A DNA stretch of 64,000 nucleotides. Source: Lacticaseibacillus nasuensis JCM 17158 (GTDB lineage: Bacteria > Bacillota > Bacilli > Lactobacillales > Lactobacillaceae). A program made the translations under genes and the position numbers. Below the pieces are notes generated by a model. That model was not told the origin of the DNA. It made no database searches and worked only from the letters and a program-made list of their open reading frames with translations. The stretch is from contig NZ_AZDJ01000016.1 in NCBI RefSeq assembly GCF_001434705.1, positions 1-64,000 of the forward strand, in the 5' to 3' direction. Shown here in pieces: positions 1 through 8,680 of this stretch; position 1 is the stretch's first letter, and each line of letters begins with the position of its first letter.

Positions 1-3000
1 GTTTTCCCACTCAATTTTTGAGTGTTACCAACCTGCGCACCGTCTGCGTCATCATCAACGTACTTCAAGATGGCAGTTTGGTTTTCGGCATCTAATTCGT
101 ATTGGGCAAAGTCGCCATCAAAATCATCCGTGACGGTTTGACCAACCGTAGCCACACCATCATCACTACTGTCAACAAAGTGTAAGGAGTTAGCGTGGAG
201 GACGTAACCGGCAGGAATCAACGCGATATCTGCGTCGGATGGGGTGGCGGGGAAATCAGTAGCCGTTAAGGTATCTTGATTATCGGTATAGGTCTTGTCC
301 AAATCGGTGAAGGCCACGTACTGATCGTTGCCATCAACGTCCACGTAATGGGCGCGGGCGTGGATAGTGGATTGACCGGTGATGGCGATGCTGGCCGCTT
401 TGTCCACGACGGCTGGCGCGCCGTCACCCATATAAAATGAGGTCGCCAGGTAGCCGATTTTGCCTGCATCCATATTCATGTCAGTGGTCGTGCCAGTTAG
501 GGCGATGCGTCCGGTGGTGACGCCGGCGGGTAAGGTGTCGAAGGTGAAGGCGACAGACTTAATCGTGGACCAGTCCGTCACTTGATCGGCTGTCACATAA
601 GTGGATAGATCAGGTGTGGCTGCGGAAAGATTGGCGCGGGTGGTGGAATACAGGGCCTGCGCGCCGGTGAGTTGGACAGTCGTGCCGGCTTGGTTCGTGA
701 CTTGTGTCGGCAAGGTCACGGGCCCGGTCAAGTTGAAGGTGTAGGTGGAGCCTTGGTCATCGCCGGTTTGCGGCAGGTTAAGGATTGACGTGACGTTAGA
801 GACGTCGGTGCCGCTGACATTCATAATCGTGTCATAGAACTTCAGGGGGTTCGTACTATTTTTATCGATGGTTGCGTTCGTCGTCGCAGAAAGATCGTCG
901 CCTTGGGCCATCGCGTTCGCATACGTCCCCGCAATCGTTTCAATCTTCCATTGCGGTTTGCCAACTAGGAGTGCGTTGGCATCGCCCATTGTCTCTGATA
1001 GGTCTGTGATCTTATCTTTTTGGGCGGGAATAATACTGGTCGTCGGTGAGGTCATATAAGCCTTAAGCGTATACGTACCCACCATCGCGTCATCCGCGTT
1101 ATGCAGCTGTAATTGTAACCGCTGTTCATAGCCAAACGGATGAACGTCGACAGACTCCCCTGTGCCAGTAAAGTCTACCTTCACGACGGTGTCACCGTTA
1201 TCGCTGACCCCTCGGGTGATCACGGCATCTTGAGCATTGGCAACGCCATCGATGACAAAGGCACTCGGGACGACATAATAGACAATCGGTTCATAAACGG
1301 AATACGTGTTTTGCCCCATGTCAGACTGCGCACCCCAGATTACCAGCTTACTGCCCTGACCTTTGCCAGGAGCCATTTCACTGTGTGAGCCAGTGTCATC
1401 GATGTCGACCCAGGCCACCGGCCCAGCAACCGTTTGGGTGACGGATGTGGTTGCGCCATAATTAGTGCCGTCTGCGGCTAGCGCGATGGTACCGGTTAGC
1501 TGGTCGCCATTCTTGACGTTAGTCCCGTCGCTATATTGTTCGACCAACTTACCCTTGAATTCAAAATTCCCTGAGGTTGCCCCTGGTGCTAGGTAATCGG
1601 GTGTGAAGACGGCAGTCCGAATATAGGCAGTACTGGTGACTGTGCCACTAGGGTCGACTGTGCCGGTTGTTGTGCTGCCATCCGCAAGTGTCAGGACGTA
1701 ACTATACTTCGTGGTGCCTGGCATATAGTTGTCATACGAAGCACCAGCCTTCGGTACTGTAATGGTATTGACCGACATGCCATCTGGCACCGTCATCCGA
1801 ATGGCAACATTCTTAGAAGCTGCCGCGGCGTGATACTGGAAGGAATAACTCAACAGGGAGGCAGGATCGTCTGAAGGGTCTTTATTCAACAGGAGCTGCT
1901 TCGGGTTGGTTCCGTCGTTCCCGTTGGCAGAAGCGATTAGATTGGCCCCTTGCTGGGTACTGGTACCCAGGATGACGCTCTTCCAAGTGCCGCCGGTAGA
2001 CGTTCTGGTCGTACCCGCATCATCGATTTTTTGTACCATCGTGACAGGGCCAGCGGCGGTTAACGTGGTATCCGTTGCCGCTTGCGTTGTTTCAAAGTGG
2101 CCAGCGAGTCGATAGGCTGGTTCTTTGTCGTAATACTGCGAACCCGAACCTTTAGGGACTGTAATGATGATGTCGCCGCCAGCACCGCCGACTTGTTTAA
2201 TCGTGGTAGTGTCAATGGTGCCAATGTTGTATGAACTCCCTGGGTCAAAGCTATTCACTTGATTCGTTAGGTCTTGATTCAACACGAAGCCAGCCGGCGT
2301 TGGGATGGTGATTGTCGTGCCGTAGTTAACAGCTGAGTTAACGCGTGCCGACTGATACCACTGGTCGAGTACGCCGTCGCCTTCATTGACTGGCACCTCC
2401 CAGACGTAATCGGTGTTCGGTAACAAGCCGGCTACTGTCGTATTCGGGTGTGTCTGAGTCGGGGTACCTAAGAAGACCTGTGGATCAACTGTCATGGTGA
2501 AGGTGGTCGACCCCGTCTGTTTCCCATTGACGGCGACATTCACGGTGTAAGGCGTGTCGCCAACGGTTAATAAGTCCTGACCGGCATAGTTGTCATATAA
2601 GCTGAGCGTTACAGTTTGGGAATAATTCGTACCACTTTTGATGGTGTCGGTCACTGTGATTGACCCATCTGGGTTGGTGACTTTCTCTACGGTACCTTGA
2701 TCAGGTGAGCCAAAATCTTGAATTGACTTGAGCGAAAAGACGCCGTTGACGAATTGTTTGGTCGGCGGAGTTGGCAGCGTGAAGGTGACAACATCGCCTG
2801 CCTTAACTGTCATGTTGATGGTCAGCGTAAACGAACCAGTCACACCTGACCCGTACCCAATTTTATCCGTGGAGCTGGTGATGCTGGCTGTCGAGGTGCT
2901 CGGCGCGGTATCCTGTGGTTCGCCGCTCATGGCGGTAATCACTTGCGCCTGACCGGTCTTCTTCATGGCCGACTCGGCGGCAGTCTTAGCCTTGTCGATA

Positions 3001-3695
3001 TCGGTCTGCGTTGCCGCGCCGCCTAATGCCGTCACGGCCGGGGCAGAGGTGGTCGACTGAGTGGCATCGCTTTGCTGATCAGAATCGGTAGCAGTTATGC
3101 TTTGATCACTGGTTGAGCTATCGACCGTAGCGGCAGAGCCGCTAGCGGTCGTGGAAGTTTGCGCCGCGGCGGGCTTGGCACTCGCCTGTGAATCGGCTGG
3201 CTGTTGATCAGTCGTGGTCGTCGTGCTCTTGGCCGCGGTCTTCTGCGCAGTTGTGCCATGCACCGTCAGCGTGCCGGCTTGCACGTTTTGCGCCGTGATT
3301 TTGGCGTTCGGGTTGGCTGCCTGCAGGGCGGCGATGCCTTGCGCGCTCAAAGTCGCGGTGTACGTGTTGGCTTTGTCCGCTACGGCGGTAATGTCGAAGT
3401 CGGCCGCTTGCCAGGTTGGCGCGGTCCAGCCGCTGGCCAAGGTGACCTGCGGAAGCTGGGCGGTCGGGCTGGCGACGGTTTGACTGGCAATCGTCGCAAT
3501 TTGGCTGGTTGCCGTGGTCGTCTCAGCCGTGGCCGCGAACGCGGTGGTGCTTGGCTGGGTGAGGGCGAAGCCGGCCCCAAACAACAGGGAAATGCCTACT
3601 GTGGCCCAAAGCTTACCTGTCTTAAACATCTTAAAATGGCGTTTTTCTTGATACAGGGCGCGTTGAAGCCGTGAATCCACTTGCTTTTTTTGCAT
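1..3695 (-). CDS. Large cell-surface adhesin, KxYKxGKxW signal, MucBP-like repeats (partial)
   Basis: At least 1231 residues; the 3' end lies beyond the window, so a C-terminal anchor cannot be seen. The start at 3695 has GGAG upstream. Residues about 20-45 (HFKMFKTGKLW then a hydrophobic stretch ending near AFA) match the KxYKxGKxW signal of long serine/threonine-rich surface proteins. A Ser/Thr/Ala/Gln-rich linker covers about 45-230. Several hundred residues of beta-rich, Thr/Asp-rich sequence with bacterial-Ig-like character follow. Near the visible end, segments such as ILKYVDDDADG and HYVDVDGNDQY look like MucBP or mucin-binding repeats. In this family such proteins are exported by the Sec or accessory Sec route and bind mucus or extracellular matrix. 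Ligand and anchoring type are inferred. The frame is open throughout on the minus strand with no stop. Confidence 0.85.
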   Translation of the reverse strand, partial: MQKKQVDSRLQRALYQEKRHFKMFKTGKLWATVGISLLFGAGFALTQPSTTAFAATAETTTATSQIATIASQTVASPTAQLPQVTLASGWTAPTWQAADFDITAVADKANTYTATLSAQGIAALQAANPNAKITAQNVQAGTLTVHGTTAQKTAAKSTTTTTDQQPADSQASAKPAAAQTSTTASGSAATVDSSTSDQSITATDSDQQSDATQSTTSAPAVTALGGAATQTDIDKAKTAAESAMKKTGQAQVITAMSGEPQDTAPSTSTASITSSTDKIGYGSGVTGSFTLTINMTVKAGDVVTFTLPTPPTKQFVNGVFSLKSIQDFGSPDQGTVEKVTNPDGSITVTDTIKSGTNYSQTVTLSLYDNYAGQDLLTVGDTPYTVNVAVNGKQTGSTTFTMTVDPQVFLGTPTQTHPNTTVAGLLPNTDYVWEVPVNEGDGVLDQWYQSARVNSAVNYGTTITIPTPAGFVLNQDLTNQVNSFDPGSSYNIGTIDTTTIKQVGGAGGDIIITVPKGSGSQYYDKEPAYRLAGHFETTQAATDTTLTAAGPVTMVQKIDDAGTTRTSTGGTWKSVILGTSTQQGANLIASANGNDGTNPKQLLLNKDPSDDPASLLSYSFQYHAAAASKNVAIRMTVPDGMSVNTITVPKAGASYDNYMPGTTKYSYVLTLADGSTTTGTVDPSGTVTSTAYIRTAVFTPDYLAPGATSGNFEFKGKLVEQYSDGTNVKNGDQLTGTIALAADGTNYGATTSVTQTVAGPVAWVDIDDTGSHSEMAPGKGQGSKLVIWGAQSDMGQNTYSVYEPIVYYVVPSAFVIDGVANAQDAVITRGVSDNGDTVVKVDFTGTGESVDVHPFGYEQRLQLQLHNADDAMVGTYTLKAYMTSPTTSIIPAQKDKITDLSETMGDANALLVGKPQWKIETIAGTYANAMAQGDDLSATTNATIDKNSTNPLKFYDTIMNVSGTDVSNVTSILNLPQTGDDQGSTYTFNLTGPVTLPTQVTNQAGTTVQLTGAQALYSTTRANLSAATPDLSTYVTADQVTDWSTIKSVAFTFDTLPAGVTTGRIALTGTTTDMNMDAGKIGYLATSFYMGDGAPAVVDKAASIAITGQSTIHARAHYVDVDGNDQYVAFTDLDKTYTDNQDTLTATDFPATPSDADIALIPAGYVLHANSLHFVDSSDDGVATVGQTVTDDFDGDFAQYELDAENQTAILKYVDDDADGAQVGNTQKLSGK

Positions 3696-3744
3696 GTAGC
3701 CCACTCCAATCTGTTGCGTGTACAAGGGTCTTGAGATAACTATC

Positions 3745-3753
3745 CTTATAGCA
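3745..3753 (-). promoter_or_regulatory. Extended -10 promoter of the adhesin gene
   Basis: On the minus strand TGCTATAAG forms an extended -10 element about 50 bases upstream of the adhesin start. No good -35 hexamer is visible 17 bases upstream (TTAAAA), which is tolerable for an extended -10 promoter. The surrounding 3700-3890 stretch is AT-rich and holds no gene. Confidence 0.4.
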
Positions 3754-3951
3754 TTAACTGTAAGACATTTTAATATAAATTCAATACGAATTGTGGAGAA
3801 TATTCATATATGGCGAAACTAATTTTTGCTGATAAACGCCGACCCAGAGGGGAAACGAAAGTTGTGAATAGCGCAACCAAAATATCGGCATGGATAAGCC
3901 GGAGGTTCTGGATTTCATTTTCTATAAAGAATCTCCGCCACCGCTGCGGCG

Positions 3952-3980
3952 AAAAAAAAGCAACCGCCGCTGCGGTTGCT
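3952..3980 (-). terminator. Intrinsic terminator of the aldo/keto reductase gene
   Basis: Arms AGCAACCGC and GCGGTTGCT enclose a four-base loop. On the minus strand they are followed by a run of eight T residues, just after the stop codon at 3986. Confidence 0.85.
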
Positions 3981-3985
3981 TGAGT

Positions 3986-4801
3986 TTATTCTTCTTCCAG
4001 GCTGTTCAGCTTGGCCATGTCCTTGTCGCTGATGGTGAAGTCCAGCTGCGCGTTAATTTCCGCGTGGTCGCGGTGCGTGGCTTTCGGCAGCGGCAGCGTG
4101 CCATTTTGCAGGCAGAACTTGATGGCCAACTGGGCAATTGACACGTTGTAGGACTCGGCGATGGCCGTCAGGTCGGGATCCTGCAGCAGCCGCCCGGTGG
4201 CTAGTGGCGAGTAGGCTTCCACCAGCAAGCCGTTGTCCTTGGCGAACTTGGTGATGACGTTCTCGGTGTAGCCGACGTGGTACTGAATCTGGTTGACCAT
4301 CGGCTTGACGGTGGCGCCGGCGAAAATGTTCTTCATCTCCGGCACACCGAAGTTGGAGATCCCGATGGCCTTGGCCCGGCCGCTTTGGTAGATTTCCTCC
4401 ATGGCGCGCCAGACGTCCTTGTTCTCCTGATCGTAGTTGCCGCGCTTGGCCCATGGCCACGGCGCGTGGATCAGGTAGAGGTCGACGTAATCGAGGCCCA
4501 AGTTCTTCAGCGAGGTCTCGAAGTCTTGCTTCGCGCCTGCGTAGGTCTTCGTTTCGGCCGGGAGCTTGGTGGTGACAAAAATCTGTTCCCGCGGAATGCC
4601 AGCGTCCTTGATGCCGGCGCCGACGCCTTGCTCATTCTGGTAGGCGAGGGCCGTGTCGATGTGGCGATAGCCCAGGGTCAAGGCGTTATAGACGGCTTCT
4701 TCTGCCTGACTTTGGGGAATCTGCCAGGTACCAAAGCCGACCTTCGGGATGGTGACGCCATTCGCTAGTGTGTATGTGTCAGTTAATATTGATGATGTCA
4801 T
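3986..4801 (-). CDS. Aldo/keto reductase
   Basis: 271 residues, the usual length for prokaryotic AKR5-type enzymes. These are NADPH-dependent cytosolic reductases of aldehydes and ketones, often annotated 2,5-diketo-D-gluconate reductase. The catalytic tetrad is visible as D49 (HIDTA), Y54, K79 (TTKLP) and H112 (LIHAPWP). The family signatures GFGTWQIP at the N-terminus, GISNFG near residue 150 and the cofactor-loop region PLPKATHRDH are present. The start is supported by AGGAGG at 4808-4815. It is transcribed alone with a terminator directly after the stop. The physiological substrate cannot be read from sequence. Confidence 0.93.
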   Translation of the reverse strand: MTSSILTDTYTLANGVTIPKVGFGTWQIPQSQAEEAVYNALTLGYRHIDTALAYQNEQGVGAGIKDAGIPREQIFVTTKLPAETKTYAGAKQDFETSLKNLGLDYVDLYLIHAPWPWAKRGNYDQENKDVWRAMEEIYQSGRAKAIGISNFGVPEMKNIFAGATVKPMVNQIQYHVGYTENVITKFAKDNGLLVEAYSPLATGRLLQDPDLTAIAESYNVSIAQLAIKFCLQNGTLPLPKATHRDHAEINAQLDFTISDKDMAKLNSLEEE

Positions 4802-4944
4802 GATGATGCCTCCTGTCGTGATTAGTGTAGTTCATTCAGATAGCGACAGGGCGATTATTCTGAGGCGCGCATGCGGTTTTTCCAGAATACCGGCGCAGCT
4901 CGCTCGCAGGGATCAGCCAGCTGGAGCACGACCGGTGAGCAACC

Positions 4945-4994
4945 AAAAGATCGTCTGAATCGACCCCGTTGGCGGTAACGATCCAGACGACCTT
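4945..4994 (-). terminator. Terminator-like inverted repeat after the esterase gene
   Basis: An imperfect 16-bp inverted repeat (GGTCGTCTGGATCG against CGATTCAGACGATC on the minus strand) is followed by TTTTGG. It lies 20 bases past the esterase stop. The loop is longer than usual and the T tract is short. Confidence 0.55.
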
Positions 4995-5011
4995 GGTTGC
5001 GATTGATCCGG

Positions 5012-5980
5012 TTATTCGCTGAAGTACCGCTTGGTTGCCTGCTTAAATGCGGCTTGCCAGGCAGCGGTGGCTTTTTGGGCAATTCCGGTTTTCGGGGCCA
5101 CGATATCGACCCCATGGAACCAGCCCTCGTAGACGTCGCAGTGCGCCGGCACCCCGGCCGCCTGCAGCTGCTGAATATAGGTCAGCGTCTCCTGATAAAA
5201 CGGCTCGATCGTGCCGACGAATGTGTAGGTTGGCGGTAGCTGGCGATAGTCCGTCGCTCTGGCCGGGGCCGCGTACGGCGAAACGTCATCGGTGCGATAG
5301 GCGTCACCCAGATATAGGCGCCAAGCGTTGGCGTTGCTGGTCGAATTCCAGATTGGCGCGTCGTTATTCGCGTTCGACGCGGTGGGGCGATCATCTAGCA
5401 TCGGGTACAGCGGCATCTGGAAGGCGATGGAAATCTTCCCCTGGTCGCGGGCATACAGCGTGAGGGCGGCGGTCAAGCCACCGCCAGCACTTTCGCCGGC
5501 AACAAAGAGCTGGTGAGCATTGACGCCAAGCTCGTCGTGGTGTGCGGACAACCACTTTAATGCCAGATAGGCATCGTCGAGCGCGGCCGGGTAAGGGGTT
5601 TCCACCGAGCGGCGATAGTCGGGCATGACGACGACGGCATTGCTGACGGCTTGGATATGCCGCGCGTAGGTGAGGTCGATTTCCGGGATCTCCATGGCGT
5701 AACCACCGCCGTGCAGCCACAACACGCCGGTGGCTTGCGGCTTTGGGTGCAGCGGACTGGCAACGACGAGGCGCAGACGGGTATCATCCGAACGGTTAAC
5801 CCAGTGCTCGGTGACGTGCATGTCCTTGGGAAAATGGCCCTTGGCGAAGTGATTCATGAACCAGTTGCCGCGCCGGAAGAATTTTTCGTTCATCGCCGGA
5901 ACCAGCCTGCGGGCGATGCGCCCAAGCCGGCGGACATCCGGATGAATCTGATTGTTCTCAATACTGGCCAAAACGCTCAC
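5012..5980 (-). CDS. Alpha/beta-hydrolase, HSL-type (esterase family IV)
   Basis: 322 residues. The oxyanion-hole motif HGGG is at 90-93 and the nucleophile elbow GESAGGG has Ser164. The catalytic His is probably H289 (GWFHGVD). The acid position normally reads DPL in this family but here reads IEP (E259), so Glu would replace Asp. Such enzymes hydrolyse short-chain esters in the cytosol. The start is GTG at 5978-5980 with AAGG upstream; TTG three codons later is an alternative. It lies 19 bases after the nitronate monooxygenase gene and is probably cotranscribed with it, opposite the TetR gene at 7136. Substrate is unknown. Confidence 0.88.
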   Translation of the reverse strand: MSVLASIENNQIHPDVRRLGRIARRLVPAMNEKFFRRGNWFMNHFAKGHFPKDMHVTEHWVNRSDDTRLRLVVASPLHPKPQATGVLWLHGGGYAMEIPEIDLTYARHIQAVSNAVVVMPDYRRSVETPYPAALDDAYLALKWLSAHHDELGVNAHQLFVAGESAGGGLTAALTLYARDQGKISIAFQMPLYPMLDDRPTASNANNDAPIWNSTSNANAWRLYLGDAYRTDDVSPYAAPARATDYRQLPPTYTFVGTIEPFYQETLTYIQQLQAAGVPAHCDVYEGWFHGVDIVAPKTGIAQKATAAWQAAFKQATKRYFSE

Positions 5981-5999
5981 CTCTTTGCCTTAAACTGGT

Positions 6000-7001
6000 T
6001 TAGCCCCGGTAGTCGGCCATCAGCTCATCAACGACAGCCTGGACGGACTGAATGCTGTGCACCATCGAGATCCCGGTGCCCACGGACACGTAGCCGTGCT
6101 CGAGGTCGCCATCCAGCATGCCAATGCGCATGCCGCTGGTGCCACCCATGAGCTTGGCGTTAGCCTTTTTTGCTTCGACTGCCGGCAGTGTGCGATCGTT
6201 TTCGGCCAGCTGGTCAACCAACTTGGTCGGCAAAGACCGATAGTAATCTGGCAGGGTCCGGAACAGAGTCAGGTCCTCGGCAGTCGAATCCACAATCAGC
6301 TGCTTGACGTTTTCCGCGGCGGGATTTTCCGTCGTTGGGATCAGGCGCGAGCCGACGTAGACGCCTTCTGCGCCGAGCGCGAAGGCCGCGTTCACCGTGC
6401 GGGCGTCGGCGATGCCCCCGGCCAAGGCAACGGGGATGGCGATGGCGTCGGCAATCATCGGCATGATGGCAAAGGAGCCGATTTCGCCGCCGGGCATGGT
6501 GCCGCCTTCGTCAAAGCCGGTGGCCACGTAGATGTCGGCGCCTTGAGCTTCGACGGCCTGGGCGTCTTCAATCGACGGCTGCAGGGAGCGCACGATGGTT
6601 TTAATGCCATGGGCCTTGAGGGTCTTCATAGTCGCCGGGTCCACGCCGTAAGTGGCGCTGGACACGCCGCCAAGCGAGTTCAACAAGACGGCGGGCACGT
6701 GTTCTTCGATGACCACGTCTAGAATCTTCTTCGTGAAAATCGACGTCTCGCCGCCGGCCACAATCAACGTGACGGCAAACGGCTTGTCAGTCAGTGCCTG
6801 GGTCTGCTTGATTTGATCGCGCATGCGCTCGGCAGTTTCGTCGGCGCTAGTGGTGACGGTGTGTGCGCCGGCGTTAGGGCCGAGAATGCCGAGGCTCCCG
6901 GCGTTGCTGACGGCAGCGACGAACTTGGCGTCGGTCAGCCAGGACATGGCGCCTTGAATGAACGGGTACTTGATGCCGAGAATAGAAGCGATACGATTCA
7001 T
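6000..7001 (-). CDS. Nitronate monooxygenase / FabK-like FMN enzyme
   Basis: 333 residues from the ATG at 7001, chosen over the ATG seven codons upstream because GAGGA precedes it at proper distance. The fold is the FMN-dependent TIM barrel of nitronate monooxygenases. Visible are the N-terminal YPFIQGAMSWL, the central GGTMPGGEIGSF loop, and the phosphate-binding VALAGGIADARTV plus GAEGVYVGSRL. Members oxidise alkyl nitronates or, as FabK, reduce enoyl-ACP. With no fatty-acid genes nearby, a detoxification role with the adjacent esterase under the divergent TetR regulator is the more likely reading (inference). Confidence 0.87.
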   Translation of the reverse strand: MNRIASILGIKYPFIQGAMSWLTDAKFVAAVSNAGSLGILGPNAGAHTVTTSADETAERMRDQIKQTQALTDKPFAVTLIVAGGETSIFTKKILDVVIEEHVPAVLLNSLGGVSSATYGVDPATMKTLKAHGIKTIVRSLQPSIEDAQAVEAQGADIYVATGFDEGGTMPGGEIGSFAIMPMIADAIAIPVALAGGIADARTVNAAFALGAEGVYVGSRLIPTTENPAAENVKQLIVDSTAEDLTLFRTLPDYYRSLPTKLVDQLAENDRTLPAVEAKKANAKLMGGTSGMRIGMLDGDLEHGYVSVGTGISMVHSIQSVQAVVDELMADYRG

Positions 7002-7080
7002 GCGATTTTCCTCACTTTTCATTAGTTAACTTCACGATACCGTGTGGCCCAATCACCTTCAACTGGCAAAAACGAGTCAA

Positions 7081-7125
7081 TTGTCCGTTAAGTGGCAATT
7101 GCCTGCTATACTGTCCGGTAAGAGG
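7081..7125 (+). promoter_or_regulatory. TetR-gene promoter with 30-bp-spaced direct repeats
   Basis: An extended -10 (TGCTATACT, hexamer at 7107-7112) precedes the TetR gene. Two copies of TGTCCGKTAAGNGG, at 7082-7095 and 7112-7125, are exactly 30 bp apart (about three helical turns) and flank and overlap the -10. They are candidate binding sites for the encoded regulator. Confidence 0.4.
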
Positions 7126-7135
7126 GAAAAATCGC

Positions 7136-7732
7136 ATGAATAAAAATGATTTGCGTTACGTCAAAACCGAGGCTAATTTGAAGCAGGCGTTCCTGGCCTT
7201 ACTGGCAACAGAAGACTGTGGCAGCATCACCGTCAGCCAGCTGTGCCAGCAGGCGCAGTGCGCGCGGAACACCTTTTATCAGCATTACGACAGCCTCGAG
7301 GCCTTGCGCACCGGCGTCATCGCCCAGATTCTTGCGGGGATCGGTGCGGCGTTTCGCCCGACCGGAGAAACGCTGGCCGAGATCAAGGGCGACCAGGTGC
7401 GGCTGTACGTGCAACACATCATCACTGCGGTGGACACGCAGCGCGCAGCCTTAACCATTTTGCTGGCCAAAGACGATGGCGCCTTCCAAAAGCAACTCGT
7501 CGACGTCATCGTCCAGCAGGTGCTAGCAGGCGACCGCGGCTTGTCCCAGGTCGCCGACACGGCGGTCAACCGCCTGAACGTGGCGTACATGGCCTGGGCG
7601 GTAGCGGGGTTCGTGGCGCGGTGGCTGAATGAGCCCAGCATCACACCGGAGCAAGCCTGTGACTTGTTCTTCCAGCTACACCAGCCGACAATCAGCACGA
7701 ATGTGGCGTACCTGGCCACGGCACCGCGGTAG
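7136..7732 (+). CDS. TetR/AcrR family transcriptional regulator
   Basis: 198 residues, a normal TetR length. The N-terminal helix-turn-helix spans about 10-55, with the recognition segment ITVSQLCQQAQCARNTFYQHYDS typical of the family (NTFYxHY). The C-terminal all-helical part is the ligand and dimerisation domain and is not diagnostic of an effector. The start ATG follows GAGGG nine bases upstream. The gene is divergent from the nitronate monooxygenase-esterase operon, with a 134-bp shared region, so it probably represses that operon and itself (inference from arrangement). No terminator is seen between it and the convergent AraC gene. Confidence 0.9.
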   Translation: MNKNDLRYVKTEANLKQAFLALLATEDCGSITVSQLCQQAQCARNTFYQHYDSLEALRTGVIAQILAGIGAAFRPTGETLAEIKGDQVRLYVQHIITAVDTQRAALTILLAKDDGAFQKQLVDVIVQQVLAGDRGLSQVADTAVNRLNVAYMAWAVAGFVARWLNEPSITPEQACDLFFQLHQPTISTNVAYLATAPR

Positions 7733-7783
7733 GCCGCGTGCCCAAGCCAGACCAACCGGCACTTGCTCGTCGACTTGCTTGCA

Positions 7784-8527
7784 TTATTCCGTAAGGTGCC
7801 TGCGGTAGGCCAGCGGGGTAAGGTGGGTTTGGCGTTTGAACGTCGCAATGAAGTAGCTGGTGGTCCCGAAGCCAAGCTGACTGGCGACATCCGCGACACT
7901 GTCGGTGCTGTATTGCAGGAGGTACTGGGCGGCGTGGAGGCGCTCGGCCGTGATGAACTGAGTGAGGGTCTGGCCGGTCGCTTGATGAAAAATCTCTGAC
8001 AGGTAGCTGGGATTGAGGTGAGCCTGCGTTGCGAGCTTGGCCAGCGTCAGTTTCTCGTTGAGGTGGTGATAGATATACGCCTTGACCACCTTGATGTAGT
8101 GGTTCTGTAGCGGAGCCTGTTGGGCTTGTCGAATAAGCCGGCAATAGGCTTCAATCGCGGCACTGATTACTTGGGCGTAGTTGGTCTGCGTCGCGGTTTC
8201 GGAAATCTGTTGGAGGTAAAGGTCGCTTAAGTCATAGGCGACGCTATCTGCCACCCCGGCTTGAATCGCTGCGCGTGAAATGATGACGACCCCGATGACG
8301 GCACTGTACTCAGATTGTTTTAGGGGGCTCTTGGCGAATGTGCCCACGTGGCTCGTTTGGGTAGGGGCTAACTTTGCAAACAGTTTGCTCACGAGTTGCG
8401 GGTCACCGCTTTGGATGGTGCGGTAAAACTGGTCCTCCAAGGCGTAGGGCAGGTGCACTTGTTGGTCCGCTAGGTTTAGCAGTTGATAATCGGTCACTTG
8501 CCATGGCGTCGAGTCGCTTGATCGCAT
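7784..8527 (-). CDS. AraC family transcriptional regulator
   Basis: 247 residues from the ATG at 8527, which has GGAGGA upstream; in-frame ATGs further 5' lack a ribosome site. The C-terminal 100 residues carry the double helix-turn-helix of AraC/XylS: the first helix pair around LTLAKLATQAHLNPSYLSEIF, then VADVASQLGFGTTSYFIATFKR. The N-terminal region lacks an obvious cupin signature and resembles the regulators paired with lactobacillar glycosidases. It is divergent from the GH2 gene at 8681, so it is probably the sugar-responsive activator of that gene (inference). Confidence 0.9.
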   Translation of the reverse strand: MRSSDSTPWQVTDYQLLNLADQQVHLPYALEDQFYRTIQSGDPQLVSKLFAKLAPTQTSHVGTFAKSPLKQSEYSAVIGVVIISRAAIQAGVADSVAYDLSDLYLQQISETATQTNYAQVISAAIEAYCRLIRQAQQAPLQNHYIKVVKAYIYHHLNEKLTLAKLATQAHLNPSYLSEIFHQATGQTLTQFITAERLHAAQYLLQYSTDSVADVASQLGFGTTSYFIATFKRQTHLTPLAYRRHLTE

Positions 8528-8680
8528 GATGACTTCCTCCAGTCGGCCAAAGTTTACCAAAAATAACGACATTTTTCCAATGATTACACGATTAATCCAC
8601 CTGAGTGACTGTACCATCAGTCTGTAAGTAAGCGTTTTATTGGCTCGAGATGAAGCGCTGAGAAAGGGTGGGACTCAACG

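Noticed and set aside
8627-8640. Possible cre site (AGTAAGCGTTTTAT) before the GH2 gene
   Set aside because: Mismatches the cre consensus at both outer ends and lacks the palindromic half; not strong enough to list as a feature.
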